Shown here: positions 12,732 through 24,368 of the stretch, in pieces
How the letters are laid out: each line of letters opens with the position of its first letter
Numbering within the stretch: position 1 is the first letter of the stretch
Source of the DNA: Larimichthys crocea
Taxonomy: Eukaryota > Chordata > Actinopteri > Sciaenidae
Direction: 5' to 3'
DNA: 64,000 nucleotides
Assembly: GCF_000972845.2 (NCBI RefSeq)
Contig: NC_040027.1
Span: forward strand, 15,281,423 to 15,345,422
Program-made: the position numbers and the translations under genes
Notes under the pieces: generated by a model
The model's input: only the letters and a program-made list of their open reading frames with translations
The model's database searches: none
What the model was told of the DNA's origin: nothing

Positions 12732-15700
12732 TCAGCCCAATCCCTCCAATAAATTAGCTATCATCCACATCCTGGGGCTGCTGTCCAACCTCTTCACCAC
12801 ACTCGACATCAGCAAGCAGGACGATGAGTCAGCCGACGGCTCAGCACCACCCGTCAAAACAACCCCGCCTCCACCTGGACCAAACCCAGTCAGTCACCGC
12901 ACACCGCCATCATTGTGATAAGTGGGGTTGGGTGTTTGGTCGAGTGCACTGACTATAAGAAACAGGCTGAATCTATGGATGATAGATACCGACTGATTAT
13001 AAACATACAGTATGCTCCATTTTAAAATGCAGTTTGGTAGTTGTGAACACACAGTGAATCCACCACTGTTAGAGGGGTGAGCTAACGGGTGATTATTGCC
13101 CTGTCACTCATCCATAGACATTAGTCATTCTGCTGACAGGCTTGCATTAGTGTGTAAACGCTGCTGCTTGTTTATAACTTCCTATTTATTCTTGTGTTCT
13201 TCAGGTGGTGGTGGTTTTGCAGCAAGTGTTTGCTCTCATACAGACTGTGCTCAGTAAGTGGCTCAACGACTCGCAGGTTGTCGAGGTAAGTAACGTGCTG
13301 TCAGACCTCTGCTTTCTAAGAAATCAGCCCACATTATCAGATGTGATGACAGTGTCAGTACATATGATCTCATGTCGTCCCTCAGGCGGTGTGCGCCATC
13401 TTTGAGAAGTCTGTGAAGACTCTGCTCCACGACTTTGCTCCCATGGTGTCTCAGCTGAGCGAGATGCTTGGGCAGATGTACAGTACGATTCCCCAGGCGT
13501 CAGCCCTCGACCTCACACGACAGGTACACACACACATTAGTATACTTTGTGGTTATGCGCAGACAGAAAAGGCTGTGAATGAGCCAATCAGCTACACACC
13601 AATGAGCCCAAGTTAAATGAGGATACTCGTATCGACAGTGTCAGTTATGGTTAAACCATCAAGCGTCATTTGTTTGGCCTCATAAACTAAAGACATTTCT
13701 TCCAGGTATGTTTGACATATGCCATAATATGAATTGATACATTTAAACTTAAGATTTTATCACATTTTACCAATCAAACTATAATAAATCTAACTGTACT
13801 TTATAATTATATATTATATAATTAGACTAGACTGGCTTGTGCGTCTCTTCTACGCTCTGGTTGATTTTTGACAGCAGCTCGAGCTGCCCGGGAGTCAGTA
13901 ATGAGAATCCGGTATATTTAAAAGAAATTCAAAATACCCTGTGCAGTCTTCTGATCCAAAATACAGACAAAAAGGGAAATTTAACTGCGTAGCCTACTTT
14001 CACACACATAAACCAAGGAAAGATGACTGAATCCGAGCAGGTTTAGTGAGCAAAACACTCGCTAGTTTTTATGTAAACAAATTGATTTCTGTAATTTTAC
14101 AAGAAATCCCGAAAACACAGTTGACTGAGGTTGAGTTAAGGCATGTAGATTGAGACCTGCTAAAGAAACCCAGTTTCTTACGTGTTCTTTACATGTTTAC
14201 ATTTACATACGTTACAATTGATAGCACTGGGTCTGCAGTCAGATGAAGTCAATCCAAAGTGGACTGAACTGGAAATCAAATCACAAAGTCTAAATCAGTC
14301 TGTTTTCACAGCTGAACAGTCGTTTATTTGTAAAATTCAGACACATTCTCCCACAAGCCGCTCTCACTACAGAGCTTGTTTTCTCACTGCGCCGTCAGTC
14401 CAAATGCTACAACAACAAAAACAAAAAAAAGTAAACCCTGCAGGCTGGAGTGTTATATATTACTAATACACTCACAGCCTCAGTTCAAAAATATGGTCGT
14501 GGGTCTGGGAGAAATTTGATAGTAAAATAATCTGTTTTTTGCAGTTCTCTGTTTTAACCTTTTTTCTTTCCTATAACCTTTTTTAATTTTCTTGCATGCA
14601 AATAAACACGGTGAGTGTCTGATGTGAAGTCCTGCTGTTTCAGATGGTGCATATCTTTGCCAGCGAGACAGACCACTTCCCACCCATCAAGGCTCTGTTT
14701 GAGCTGGTTACCTCGGTAACACTATCCATCTTCCAGCAAGGTAGGGGGTCCAGCAGGGGTCGGGACTGTGTATACTATCAAATGATCAAATGTGTGTGTT
14801 CAAATCACCAGTAGACCTTTTCTTTGAATGCTTCTGATCATGTTTGATTTTCACAGCTTTTCAAAATCATTTCACGGTGTAGTGAAGTGAAAAGAGCGAA
14901 ACTGTAAAAGACGTTTTGTAAAAAAATAAAAGAAAACAGGTCGTTAAATATGTTCATGTATATTCTGGTGATATGCTCCCTTTCCAACTGCAATTGTGCG
15001 TGAAGACTGAAGTGCTGCAGGCTCAGCCTCTCGGCCACAAATAGAAAAATAACGACAGGTTAGAGGTCGTTTGACTCAGTCGACCTTTAAACGTTTGCTC
15101 TCAGTACTCATTAATTCAAGTGGAAGCACAGAGTGGTTTGACAGCTCGATGTTTTGAAGTAACAAAGTCTCAAATTATCGCTTTGTTATTGACTGTTTGT
15201 TGACTGAATCATTTTAAGACTATTTTAATGTTTTCTACGTTTATCAGTCTAGTATTTGCTTATTTCATCATTTTCTAATCAATTTATTTGGATTTACTGT
15301 TTCAGTGTTTGGGCTGCATGAAAATTACTTTCATTTTGTAAACTGTTTAAAGTTGATCAGGCATTTCTTTATGTGCATTATCCCCCAGGGCCAGACCTAG
15401 GGTCTGATTTTTACTCAACATAAGACATGAACTACACTTGGGTTAGGGTTGCTCTGTGTGTCGCTCCCCTTCCCTTTGTGTTGTCCCCCTTTTCCTCTCC
15501 TCCTTTCCTGCTTTGACTGGTGAAGTGATGGCTGCCTCTCCTCCTGCCTCTAAACTCTTTCTTTTTTTGAGCAGGTGCCTTTCAGTAGACAGTATCAGTA
15601 CAGGATACAGTCACAGCACAGAGACCACTAGCTTATTCAGTCGGCTGACATGTAACATAGCAGGGCGGGGACAGCTCAATATGGCTGCAGCCACTGCTGT

Positions 15701-18700
15701 GCTTGGATTAGAGTCTGGCTTTCAATCACAGCCCTCTGAATAAGCCCTGTATTCTCTCCAGGGGTTGTATGTGTGTGTGTGTGTGTGTGGATGAAGGCTG
15801 GAGGGGGGTATTGAGCAGGAAACTTGTTTGGAGTCTGGGAACGGCTAAAGCTGGGCGCTTACTACAGACGTTTGTTCTGTTTCATTACAAGTTTGCTGTT
15901 GGAGTCCTTCCAACATCAATCTTAAGCCATCGGAGAAAACCATGTTTGAAAGTCAGGAATGTGGATTCTTCAGTCCAGAGGCTTCTCCAGGAAACGTGTG
16001 TTTTTAATTGTGCATTATATATATAAAGGTCCTGTAGTCTGTGTCCAGCATAAGGGAGGTAGAGATATCAGAACCTATCCTGATCTTTGAGTGTGATTCA
16101 TACTGATGGCTATGGGTTCACCTTTGAAGCAAAGGGGATCTTATTGACCAGCTCTGAATGGACCCTTTACACAAACCTCCTCCCCCGAGGCACTTTATTC
16201 AATCAGAGATCTGTGTTGCTTATTGTTTGAACATGTTGATGCCCGCAGTGCCTCGTGGGAAGGAGGTAAAAAGGGGTTTATTCAGGTCGGGTGCCCCTTT
16301 CCCTCCAAACTGTAACAGTAACAGAGGTGCCTCCTGGGTTCCCACTCCAAACCCACTTTTGTTTCTTTAGGTTTGTTCTTTTTTCTCTCGTTACTTCTTT
16401 CTTTTTTTCTCTCCAAACAGACCCATGTCTTTGTCTTCTGCCTGTTTTTTGTTTTTGGTTGGTCTGTTCTTCCAAGACTCTGCCAAAGCTTCATATGCCC
16501 CCCCTTTCCCCCTTTCTCCCCTTCGTTCCTTACTCACGTGTGAATTATTTCAATGAAATATTTTTGAGTTCTCTTTTATTTCCACATGACTGTTGAATCT
16601 ATTCAGTTGCTGTTTGTATATTATTCTTATTCTCTTATGATTTCTTAAGTTTCATCTTTATTATATTTTAGGACCCAGGGATCATCCTGATATTGTTGAT
16701 TCATTTATGCAACTCCAAGCTCAGGTGTGTTTTTGGTTTCTTATTTCATTCACTTTGGGTTTCTCTCTCTCTCTCTTTCTCTCTTTTTCTAATTTCTTCC
16801 CTGTTTCTCTGTCCTCTTCTTCTCCCTCTCTACCTCTTTTCTGTTCTTTGTTACTGGGCCCGAAGGTGTCCCATCACATAGGCGAGGCAGAGGAATGAAA
16901 CCTGAGAGGAGAAAGTTTGAAAAAGAGACATAAGTCTCTCCTCAAACGCTTTTGATTCTAACAGTCACCTCGCCACACAAATTACATGTATTTTATCTGC
17001 AGAAACCACAGAAATCAGTCTTCATATCATGTGTTTATCATTCTTACTTTCACTGTATTCAGTAACTCAGCAATTAACGGATCTTGAATAGCTTCTAAAT
17101 GTCACACTGCTATCGTAGGATACAAATTACAAGAAATATTATTGTTACTAATATTCTGTAAACATGCTGTCACATTTTAATGGTGACCTTGCGTTTCCAA
17201 AGTAGCTAGAAAGGCAAAAAGTATTTTTTTCTTTTGCTAGATGATGGTGCATTTTTTTCATGCCTGGAAATTCTCATGAGTCACTGAGAGACATGTAATC
17301 TCTCTATTAATAATCACATTGCTCTATTATACGGCTCAAAAGGCTTTGAAGATAGAAAAATGAGCACTTGTGCGTTTGGCCTTGTGAAAATATGCAAATC
17401 CGCCATTTTAAGCTCAAAGATTTTTGCTAAATCTTTTCCCCCCTTTTTTCTGTAAAGTCAACATGAGGCCATGTTTGATTTTTGGATAAACATCAGAAGT
17501 ATTTCAGATGATGCAGCGCTCTTGGTAAGATGATGTAACGGCGTCAGTATCCGCATCGTGGTCCCAGGTGACTGGTTAGTCTCTGAGCCCGGTCCTCCTC
17601 TGAAGTCATTCCAGCCCAGAGCCAATCAAAGCCCAAATGAATTAATATTCAACTAATATTAATCAGTTCAGACAAATTGGCTGATGGCTCTTCAGTTTTA
17701 TATTTTTGTCTTCCGTCTTCATTCTTCTTCCTTTTGTTTTCTATCTTTGGATAGATCTGACCTTCATCTCTCTCCCTCTCCCTCTCTCCCTCTCTCCTCT
17801 CCTCCATCCTGAATGAGTTCATTATTACGAGATGAGTTGTATTTCTCTTTATCTGCACATGTTAATTACTTACACACTTCTGTTGCATATTCAATCCAGT
17901 CAACCAAAAACAAGGAAAAGTAATGTTTCAAATATAATTGATTTTTGAGAAACAAAACCATCATTGCCTTTAGTTTGACTTAAGTTTCCAATGATTTCAA
18001 AGTTTGAGTTTTTGCAATTTGTTTGTTATACCTGCTGAGTTCTGCATTGGAGGATCTCTGTATGAGTTTGGATATAATTTTTCCTAAACAGATGGAGAGA
18101 GAGTACTATAGCCTGGTAGGCAGATCTGTTCTCAGTCCTGTGTTGCTGTCAGATCCGGCTACCAGGCTGAGCGGGTATTGTTGATAGCAGTATTTTGAAG
18201 GAGCTTATGCAGTGGAATGTGGTGAAGCAGTGCCGATTGGGTCGGGCGGACAGAAACGTACTCAGTTTAATGCCTTTATCTGCCTCTTAGGCCCTCAAAC
18301 GGAAGCCCGATTTGTTCTTGTCTGAGAGTCTTGACGTGAAAGCAGTGTTCCACTGTGGTAAGTTTTGCACATTGTGTACACAAACACGCACAGCAAACTG
18401 CAAACTGTTCTGGGTGTTATTGCTACAGTTCCATGTGAAATATGTGCCTGTCAGTGCAAAGTACAGACTGTAAATGTTTGACGGCATCCTCCAGTAGTTT
18501 CATTCATGTTTCTGACTCCCTTTCCTACTTCTAGGAGTTTTGTCGCTCAAATTCCCAGAGGCTCCGACAGTCAAGTCGACGTGCTTGTTCTTTGTGAGCG
18601 CGCACACACCACGCACACGCAATTTCAAACCTTGCAAGAATATGCATGTTACTAAATGAGGATTTAAATGAGCTGATGGTCTCTGTGTTTCTGCCGCAGA

Positions 18701-19316
18701 CTGAGCTGTTACCGCACTGCTCAGATGTGCCTCCACTGGCCAGAGTGGTGCAGGAGGATGGAAAGTTGTTGATCCAGGCCGTGCTGGAGGTGAGAAGCAC
18801 CACACACACATGTCAGACCGCACACGAGTTTCATCATTTAAGTGAAGTTTCATCATTTCTCTAATGCTGCATTTGGCTGCGCTATCACTTCCTGTCTTCC
18901 TGTCTTATTGTAATTAAGTCCCCGTTGTCGCACTCTCTCCAGGGCATCGGCGGCGGAGCGTCTCGAAACTTGATGGACCAGTTTGCAGAAGTGCTTTTCT
19001 GTCTAAACAAGCACTGCTTTTCTCTGCTCGCTATGTGGTTGAAGGATGCGCTGCAGCCTCCGGGGTTCCCGTCATCGCGGGTCACGACCGAACAGAAAGA
19101 CAACTTCTCAAATCAGATACTCAGGTAACACTGCTGGACGTTTAGTTTACACGCTTTCTTGGCAAATGAGTCCATTCATAATATGTAACTGTACGTATTT
19201 GTCCTCTCCTGTCGCACAGAGAACGAGTGAACAAGAGGAGGGTGAAGGACATAGTGAAGGAGTTCACGCTACTGTGCAGAGGGCTCCACGGTACAGAGTA
19301 CGCCGCTGAATACTGA
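3580..19316 (+). CDS. ipo13: Importin-13, 21 coding exons, first coding exon missing
   Basis: Karyopherin-beta family nuclear transport receptor. The family member is known to import UBC9 and MAGOH-RBM8A and to export eIF1A in a RanGTP-dependent way. Exons: 3580-3705, 3804-4160, 4447-4700, 7649-7789, 8631-8772, 9300-9466, 9758-9878, 10226-10373, 10500-10681, 10898-10924, 11135-11269, 12736-12888, 13205-13285, 13386-13523, 14644-14740, 16672-16724, 18291-18357, 18535-18593, 18700-18789, 18943-19124, 19220-19316. They join in frame to 938 codons plus TGA. The translation follows remembered human IPO13 almost residue by residue, from ALHQLYYDPNIENKN, through DIPTDQYESLK and FCTGIPGHYPVNETTSS, to the C-terminal LLCRGLHGTEYAAEY. 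The fish product would be about 965 aa once the missing exon is added. All introns are GT-AG and phases agree at every junction. The tenth exon listed is only 27 nt. The gene looks functional. Confidence 0.97.
4701..7648. other. IPO13 intron with purine-rich and GGTGT-type low-complexity tracts
   Basis: A 2.9-kb intron without a recognised exon. It contains long G/A-rich stretches (4798-4925 and 5066-5160), a pyrimidine-rich stretch (5755-5875), a run of GGTGT units at about 6008-6040, and CA runs near 6330 and 6440. I see no gene in it. Confidence 0.6.
7851..7935. repeat. Dispersed teleost-type repeat fragment in IPO13 intron
   Basis: The stretch reading tttattcatatagcccagta followed by an acaaatttgcc segment resembles a short interspersed repeat seen very often in percomorph introns. 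This is pattern memory; no repeat library was searched. It lies just downstream of the IPO13 exon ending at 7789. Confidence 0.45.
12689..12734 (+). repeat. (CTTT)n microsatellite abutting a splice acceptor
   Basis: About eleven uninterrupted copies of CTTT run directly into the AG (12734-12735) that precedes the IPO13 exon at 12736. The repeat takes the place of the polypyrimidine tract of this acceptor. Confidence 0.95.
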
Positions 19317-19850
19317 AACTCTACCCTCGAACTCTCACCTCACCGTGACCTCTGCCCTCAGCGCAAAACAGCTGGATGCCACAACAATACAGTTCTCACT
19401 AAGAAACCCCCCCCATCAGTGAAGATATCATGAAATGATTGTAACGATAACCGGCCCCGACGCAGGACAAGACATGGAACCATTCCAGCACAGACCTGCC
19501 ATCAGATTAATGGACAAACATTAAATCCCTGGTGGCTTTAGGGAGGCTGTCCTCTCTGCTCCGATTTATTATTTTTTCTGTTATAAGATTGATTGTCTCT
19601 CTCTCTCTCTCCTTCTATCTCTCTCTCTCTCTCCTCTTATTTAAAGGTCTTTTCTGTGGAAGAGCTTTGAGCAGCACTCCCAGCATGCTGCCTCACGCCT
19701 CCTTCTATCTCCGTCTTGTTCTGCCTTTCTAGATCTTCCCGTGGTTCCTAGGCTGTTTCCTGGTGATTAGCATCCATTAATGAAATGGTAGTGGTATCGT
19801 ACGTAGCTACTTGACATTATTTTTCAAAATAAATCTAATTAATTATATAA
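19317..19850 (+). other. ipo13: IPO13 3' UTR (probable)
   Basis: Sequence following the IPO13 stop codon. It includes a CT-rich run at about 19593-19633 and an AATAAA at 19828-19833 that could serve as the polyadenylation signal. The true 3' end could lie further downstream, since the next gene starts only near 22.5 kb. Confidence 0.5.
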
Positions 19851-22541
19851 ATGTATATGTATACACATATAGAAAGACGGTGGTTTGTCAGTCCTGCTGC
19901 TGCTAACGGGAAGAGAGGAAGGCCCAATGTCAGGAGGAGATTCTGCAGGAAAAATTACAGTTAATACCATAATATTTACTCCCACTCATGCCCCTGTGAT
20001 CTCTACATTTGCCAAATGATCATGTTTTGTGAACTTATTTTGTTATATATGCCTTTTTGCAGGGCATGAGTGGAGAAAGAAAACCGATTTTTAAAAAAAA
20101 CAACAACACATAACTGGACTAGTCTTTGCCCCGTCGTCTCGCGTACAAGGCTGTACCTCATGTACATACAGTCCCACAGAGTCATACTGCAGTCTCCTCG
20201 GCTCGTAGGGAGTGGTGTTTATGCATTTGGTCCCCTTAGGTAAAAGCAGGACTGCCTTAGACTGAAGGCTGGAGGGGAGGAAAAAGGAATTATAGTAGCT
20301 GGCAGTGAGAAAGAGGCACAAGTTGGAAAACAGAGAAGGGAACTGAGGGTTTGTAGGGATTCATAATCCTGACGACGGACTGCTTAGTCACTGTAATCGT
20401 GCAAAAATATTAATCAAGTTGTGCATATTAACAGTTATTGCTGAACACTTCTGTGTATTTGGGTGTATGCGTGTGTTCATACTTGTATGTAAGTATGTAT
20501 GTATGAGAGGTTGTGTGTGTGCGCGTGTGTGTGTGTGTGTGTGCACACAGATGTATCTTTTTTCCACTTGTTCAGTGCACTTATATTGGACCTACAGTAC
20601 ACATCCATGACTTCCTCCTATCTTTTAAACAAAGAGCCCGTTCATTTCTTCACACCGCACTCATTCAGACTGACCAGGCATGTTCAGTATTTCACCTCCG
20701 CTGCTTCACCCGGCGATCACACACATCTATTTAACCTCCTTATCCTCTGGAATGGCCAGCCAGCGGTAATCATTGACCAGACTCATCTATCTATCTATCT
20801 GTCTGTTATTGACACTGCTCCTAACAAGAAAAGACAAAAAAAAAAAAAGCTTGTGGAGAAGCCAGCCCAAATCTTTTTCATCCATCTGGTCACTTGCCTT
20901 TGGAGACGACCAAGAAGGATTAGAGAGTTCAAAAGATCTCTGAGAAAGTTTTTTCAGCATTTGCAACTAAGAATTAACGGCGACCTTCTGCGCTCATCCA
21001 TTTACGCCACAGACATTATTGGTGAAGTGATATGACGGCTGCAAAACACACACACTCGTCTCGTGAATCAGAACAAACCAGTCGACACATCATAACGACG
21101 CTCAGCATCGAAATGTACTTTGTGGTCTCTGATAAACTTTATCTCAGTCTAATCCTTCTGTCTTATCCGAGGTGCCTGCAGACATGTAGCATGTATGTGT
21201 TTTGTGGGGGGGGGTTGGGGAGGGTGCTCGAGGTTCAGAGGGGGATGAACATATTCAGTGTGTGAGACGCTGCAGAAAGATTTAGACTGAGACCTGAAGC
21301 GGGAATCGTTCCCGTCTCCAGGTCTGATCTGAACAGTGAATGATTGGGCGTTCGACGCTGATCCTCGGTCTGTCTTGTGGTCTCATTCTGAGGTGGGAAA
21401 CTCAAACAACGTTTGTCACAGTTTATAGAAAGAGTCGTAGGCGGAGGAGGGGAGGGAGGTATGAAATGTACATTGTTTTTTTTGTACCTTGGCTTTAATT
21501 TATTAAATATATCTAAGAGTGCAGCTTCTGACTCTTCTGTGTGTGGGAGTAGCATGTCGTCCTTTTCGTCAGCGCTTCCATCAAAGACAGCAGATATTTT
21601 TAGAACATCTCTGAAACAATTAACACAAGTACCAGAGTGGAAGAGGTTCAAGAAACGAGGAAGAAAAAACTGTTATTGCCTTTTATTGAGCTACATCCAG
21701 GCAGTTTGGATCTGGAGTGTAATAATACATTTCCTTATCATCAGGGTTGTAACCAGGACTTTATAAATATTAAAGTTATTTGTCCAGGTGAACCTGCAAA
21801 GAAACCAAAAGAAAATCTCTAAAACCTTTTTAAATATTGTCTTTTCTTTTTTTTTGTCATAACATCCAGCACCAATATAATACATAATACAAATAAAATG
21901 AAGCATTTTCCCAACATTATTTACAGTTACCTTTCAGATAAAGCCTACATTTCCATCTTTAATCATATTTATGTTTGCTTCCCACACCTTCAAGTTAGTC
22001 TTTCCAGGCAAATCCAATCTGAAAGCCCTTTATCCTCATCCTCAGTGACGGTGCGTCCATATTCTTTCATCACAGTTTAATCCGTCAGGGTTTGTATGAA
22101 GTCCTTTATAATTAATGTGTTTAATAATTAAATCCCCCATCAGTGTCATCAGGGTTGTAACCAGGACTTTATAAATATTAAAGTAATTTGTCCAAGAGAT
22201 CAAAACACACACAGAGAAACCAAAAGAAAAAAAGGTTTTCTGTTCGTTCCAGGTAAGTTATATGTGAAATAGAGCTTATTTCGAAATGTTTGAAATGTTT
22301 GAAAGCCCTCTCTATGGAAAAACAAATACTTTATTTTGTTTATGTATTCATAAATCCTGTATCTTGACTCTAAAAACACAAACAACCTTTTAAAGTGAGT
22401 AAAATAATCACAGTGACACTCAGAACATGACCAGAGTATCACTTTGTATCGCAATAATAATAAAAAATGAGGATAAACTCAGATGAATCCCATCACAGCA
22501 GAGATTACTCAATCAAATAAATAAATAAAAAAAGATGCATC
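19851..22541. other. IPO13-PFAS intergenic region
   Basis: No coding exon was recognised. Visible content: a GT-rich run at 20505-20545, a short ATCT run near 20788-20806, and a roughly 37-bp sequence beginning with catcagggttgtaaccagg that occurs at about 21741 and again at about 22149. From about 21890 the sequence resembles a region downstream of PFAS exon 1 (about 23140-23460). Confidence 0.6.
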
Positions 22542-22577
22542 TGCGCATGCGCTCAGAGCTGAGCGGCTATCCACGTG
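22542..22577 (+). promoter_or_regulatory. pfas: PFAS core promoter: NRF1-type palindrome and E-box
   Basis: TGCGCATGCGC at 22542-22552 is a perfect match to the NRF1 recognition palindrome. CACGTG at 22572-22577 is a canonical E-box as bound by MYC/MAX or USF. Both lie directly upstream of, or within, the presumed first exon, whose donor is at 22724. Binding is inferred from the sequence only. Confidence 0.6.
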
Positions 22578-22724
22578 GGTGCAGAGCTCCCTCCATCCTG
22601 TCCTGACAGTCTGCAGACCACAACCAAAACCACCTTCAGTCCACCAGAGGAGCAGCTCCGCTCCGTCCAGAACTTCAGGAGGTGACCTCAACACGTCCTT
22701 AACAAAGACTCCGAGCTGCTGCAC
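22560..22724 (+). other. pfas: PFAS non-coding exon 1 (5' UTR, approximate start)
   Basis: GC-richer sequence ending in GCAC|GTAAGT, a strong donor at 22724/22725. The next usable acceptor, cgtcag at 24361-24366, lies two bases upstream of the PFAS ATG. The start of transcription is not visible and 22560 is only an estimate. Confidence 0.5.
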
Positions 22725-23010
22725 GTAAGTTCAACTAACGTAAACTAACTCAACTTTCTTTTTTTAGCCATTTAGCTTCAGCTGGAGTAGCTCGAGGAAA
22801 CAAAAACAAGAGAAACTGAGCTTGAACTTTTTGTAAACACACCTGCTGAAGTCTCAATAAGAAGTTATGAGGCTACATATCTGAGGTGTGTGTGTGTCTG
22901 TTTTGATGCGGGTTGTAGTCTTCTCCATGTGGTTTAACAGAAAGCTCCTGACCGTGCAGTGTGTGACCTGCAGCATGCACACAATCAATGATGTAATTAT
23001 CAGGAGAGAG

Positions 23011-23013
<3 letters not shown>

Positions 23014-23064
<51 letters not shown>
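23014..23064. repeat. (TG)n microsatellite in PFAS intron 1
   Basis: An uninterrupted run of about 25 TG units, preceded by a short GA run at about 23002-23013. It lies about 290 bp downstream of the presumed PFAS exon 1. Confidence 0.95.
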
Positions 23065-23066
<2 letters not shown>

Positions 23067-23139
23067 TTTATATGTTAATGAATGAGCCATAACATCAGAA
23101 CTGTGTGTGTAACCATACAACAGTTTGACACACTCACAG

Positions 23140-23465
23140 ACAATCAAATAAAATGAAGTATTTCCCTTTTATTACATATTAAAGCTACATTTCCATCTTT
23201 AATCATATTTATTTATTAGTTTGGTTCCCAAAGTTTTGTGTTCTTTCAAGGTGACCTTTATCAACGTCCTCTCCGGTTATATTTCCTAGAAGTTTTGTGT
23301 TCTTTACAGGTGAAATGAAGTTTAAATGCCATTTGAAAGCCATCTCTATGGAAGAAGCTTCAAGTGAATAAAAAAACAAATACTTAATTATATTTATTTG
23401 GTCTAAAATCCAAATGTAAACCTGTATCTTGACTTTAAAAACATTGAAACCTCCAAGTCCAGTAC
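23140..23465. repeat. Diverged direct copy of the sequence at 21890-22400
   Basis: Both places share aaataaaatgaag, a 27-bp identical block around catttccatctttaatcat, a gaaagcc(a/c)tctctatgga block and a cctgtatcttgact block, in the same order and orientation. They flank the PFAS promoter and exon 1. Origin (local duplication or two copies of one dispersed element) is not decided. Confidence 0.65.
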
Positions 23466-24368
23466 AATCTGACGGCTCCTTTATCAACATCCTCAATGAA
23501 TAACATTTGTAAGACAATAGTGCCATGGTGCAGAGAGCAAAGGATGTTAAAATAAATATAAAGGTTTATGTAGCAGGTTGCTTTATGTACATGAGGTGGG
23601 TGGATATGACTGTGTATGCGGCATGAACAGCATGAGCAGATTGTGTGTGATGATATTTACATGTTTAAAGAACAAAAACTGGATTTAAACAGTGAGAATA
23701 AATAATTTACAGCTACAGGTCGGATGTTTGAGACACTGTGAGTGTTTGTTAACGTTCTGAACACACTGAGATCTCGCGGAGATGTCGGGATTTGCTCAGG
23801 GTCATGACTGACCTGCTATCTGATCATTGGTTTGTCCTGATCCGAACCGATCTGGAGACAAAGGTCAAGCTCAGTGGGAAGATGTGAGAAGTCCTTTATT
23901 ATCATTGATCACCAGTATTGACCTCTAACCTCTTATTTAGTGATTGATTACTTCATATAAATGCACTTAGTGAGACTGAGTAAATCGATCTCATCTATAA
24001 GCCGATGCCTGCAATTCATCATCTTTGACATTCAGCGATTGATTTTCTTACCAGAGGTGAATGAGTCTTTACATTAAGCAATATTACACGACACAGCAGC
24101 GGTAAGCCTCACTGTAGTGCCAATAATGACTCACCCTCGAATGTAAAATATTCTTCTTCGGACCACATTAGTCGACCTTTAATCCTTCAGAAAGAACATT
24201 TTCTCTGCGATCACTAAACTTTTTGATCTCCGATGGTCAAACAGCGGCATGAATTTCAGAATATTCTTTAAAGAAAGATGACATTTGAAATTCAGATGTT
24301 TTACTTTATTAGAGTTGACTTCCAGTGTGCTTATTTTAAGGATTTATTTCTCTGTCTCTCCGTCAGTC

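Noticed and set aside
15435..15450. Telomere-like gggttagggt in an IPO13 intron
   Set aside because: Fewer than two full TTAGGG units; chance occurrence is likely.
22888..23085. Open frames made of Val-Cys or His-Thr repeats at TG/CA runs
   Set aside because: They are translations of microsatellites, with no family resemblance.
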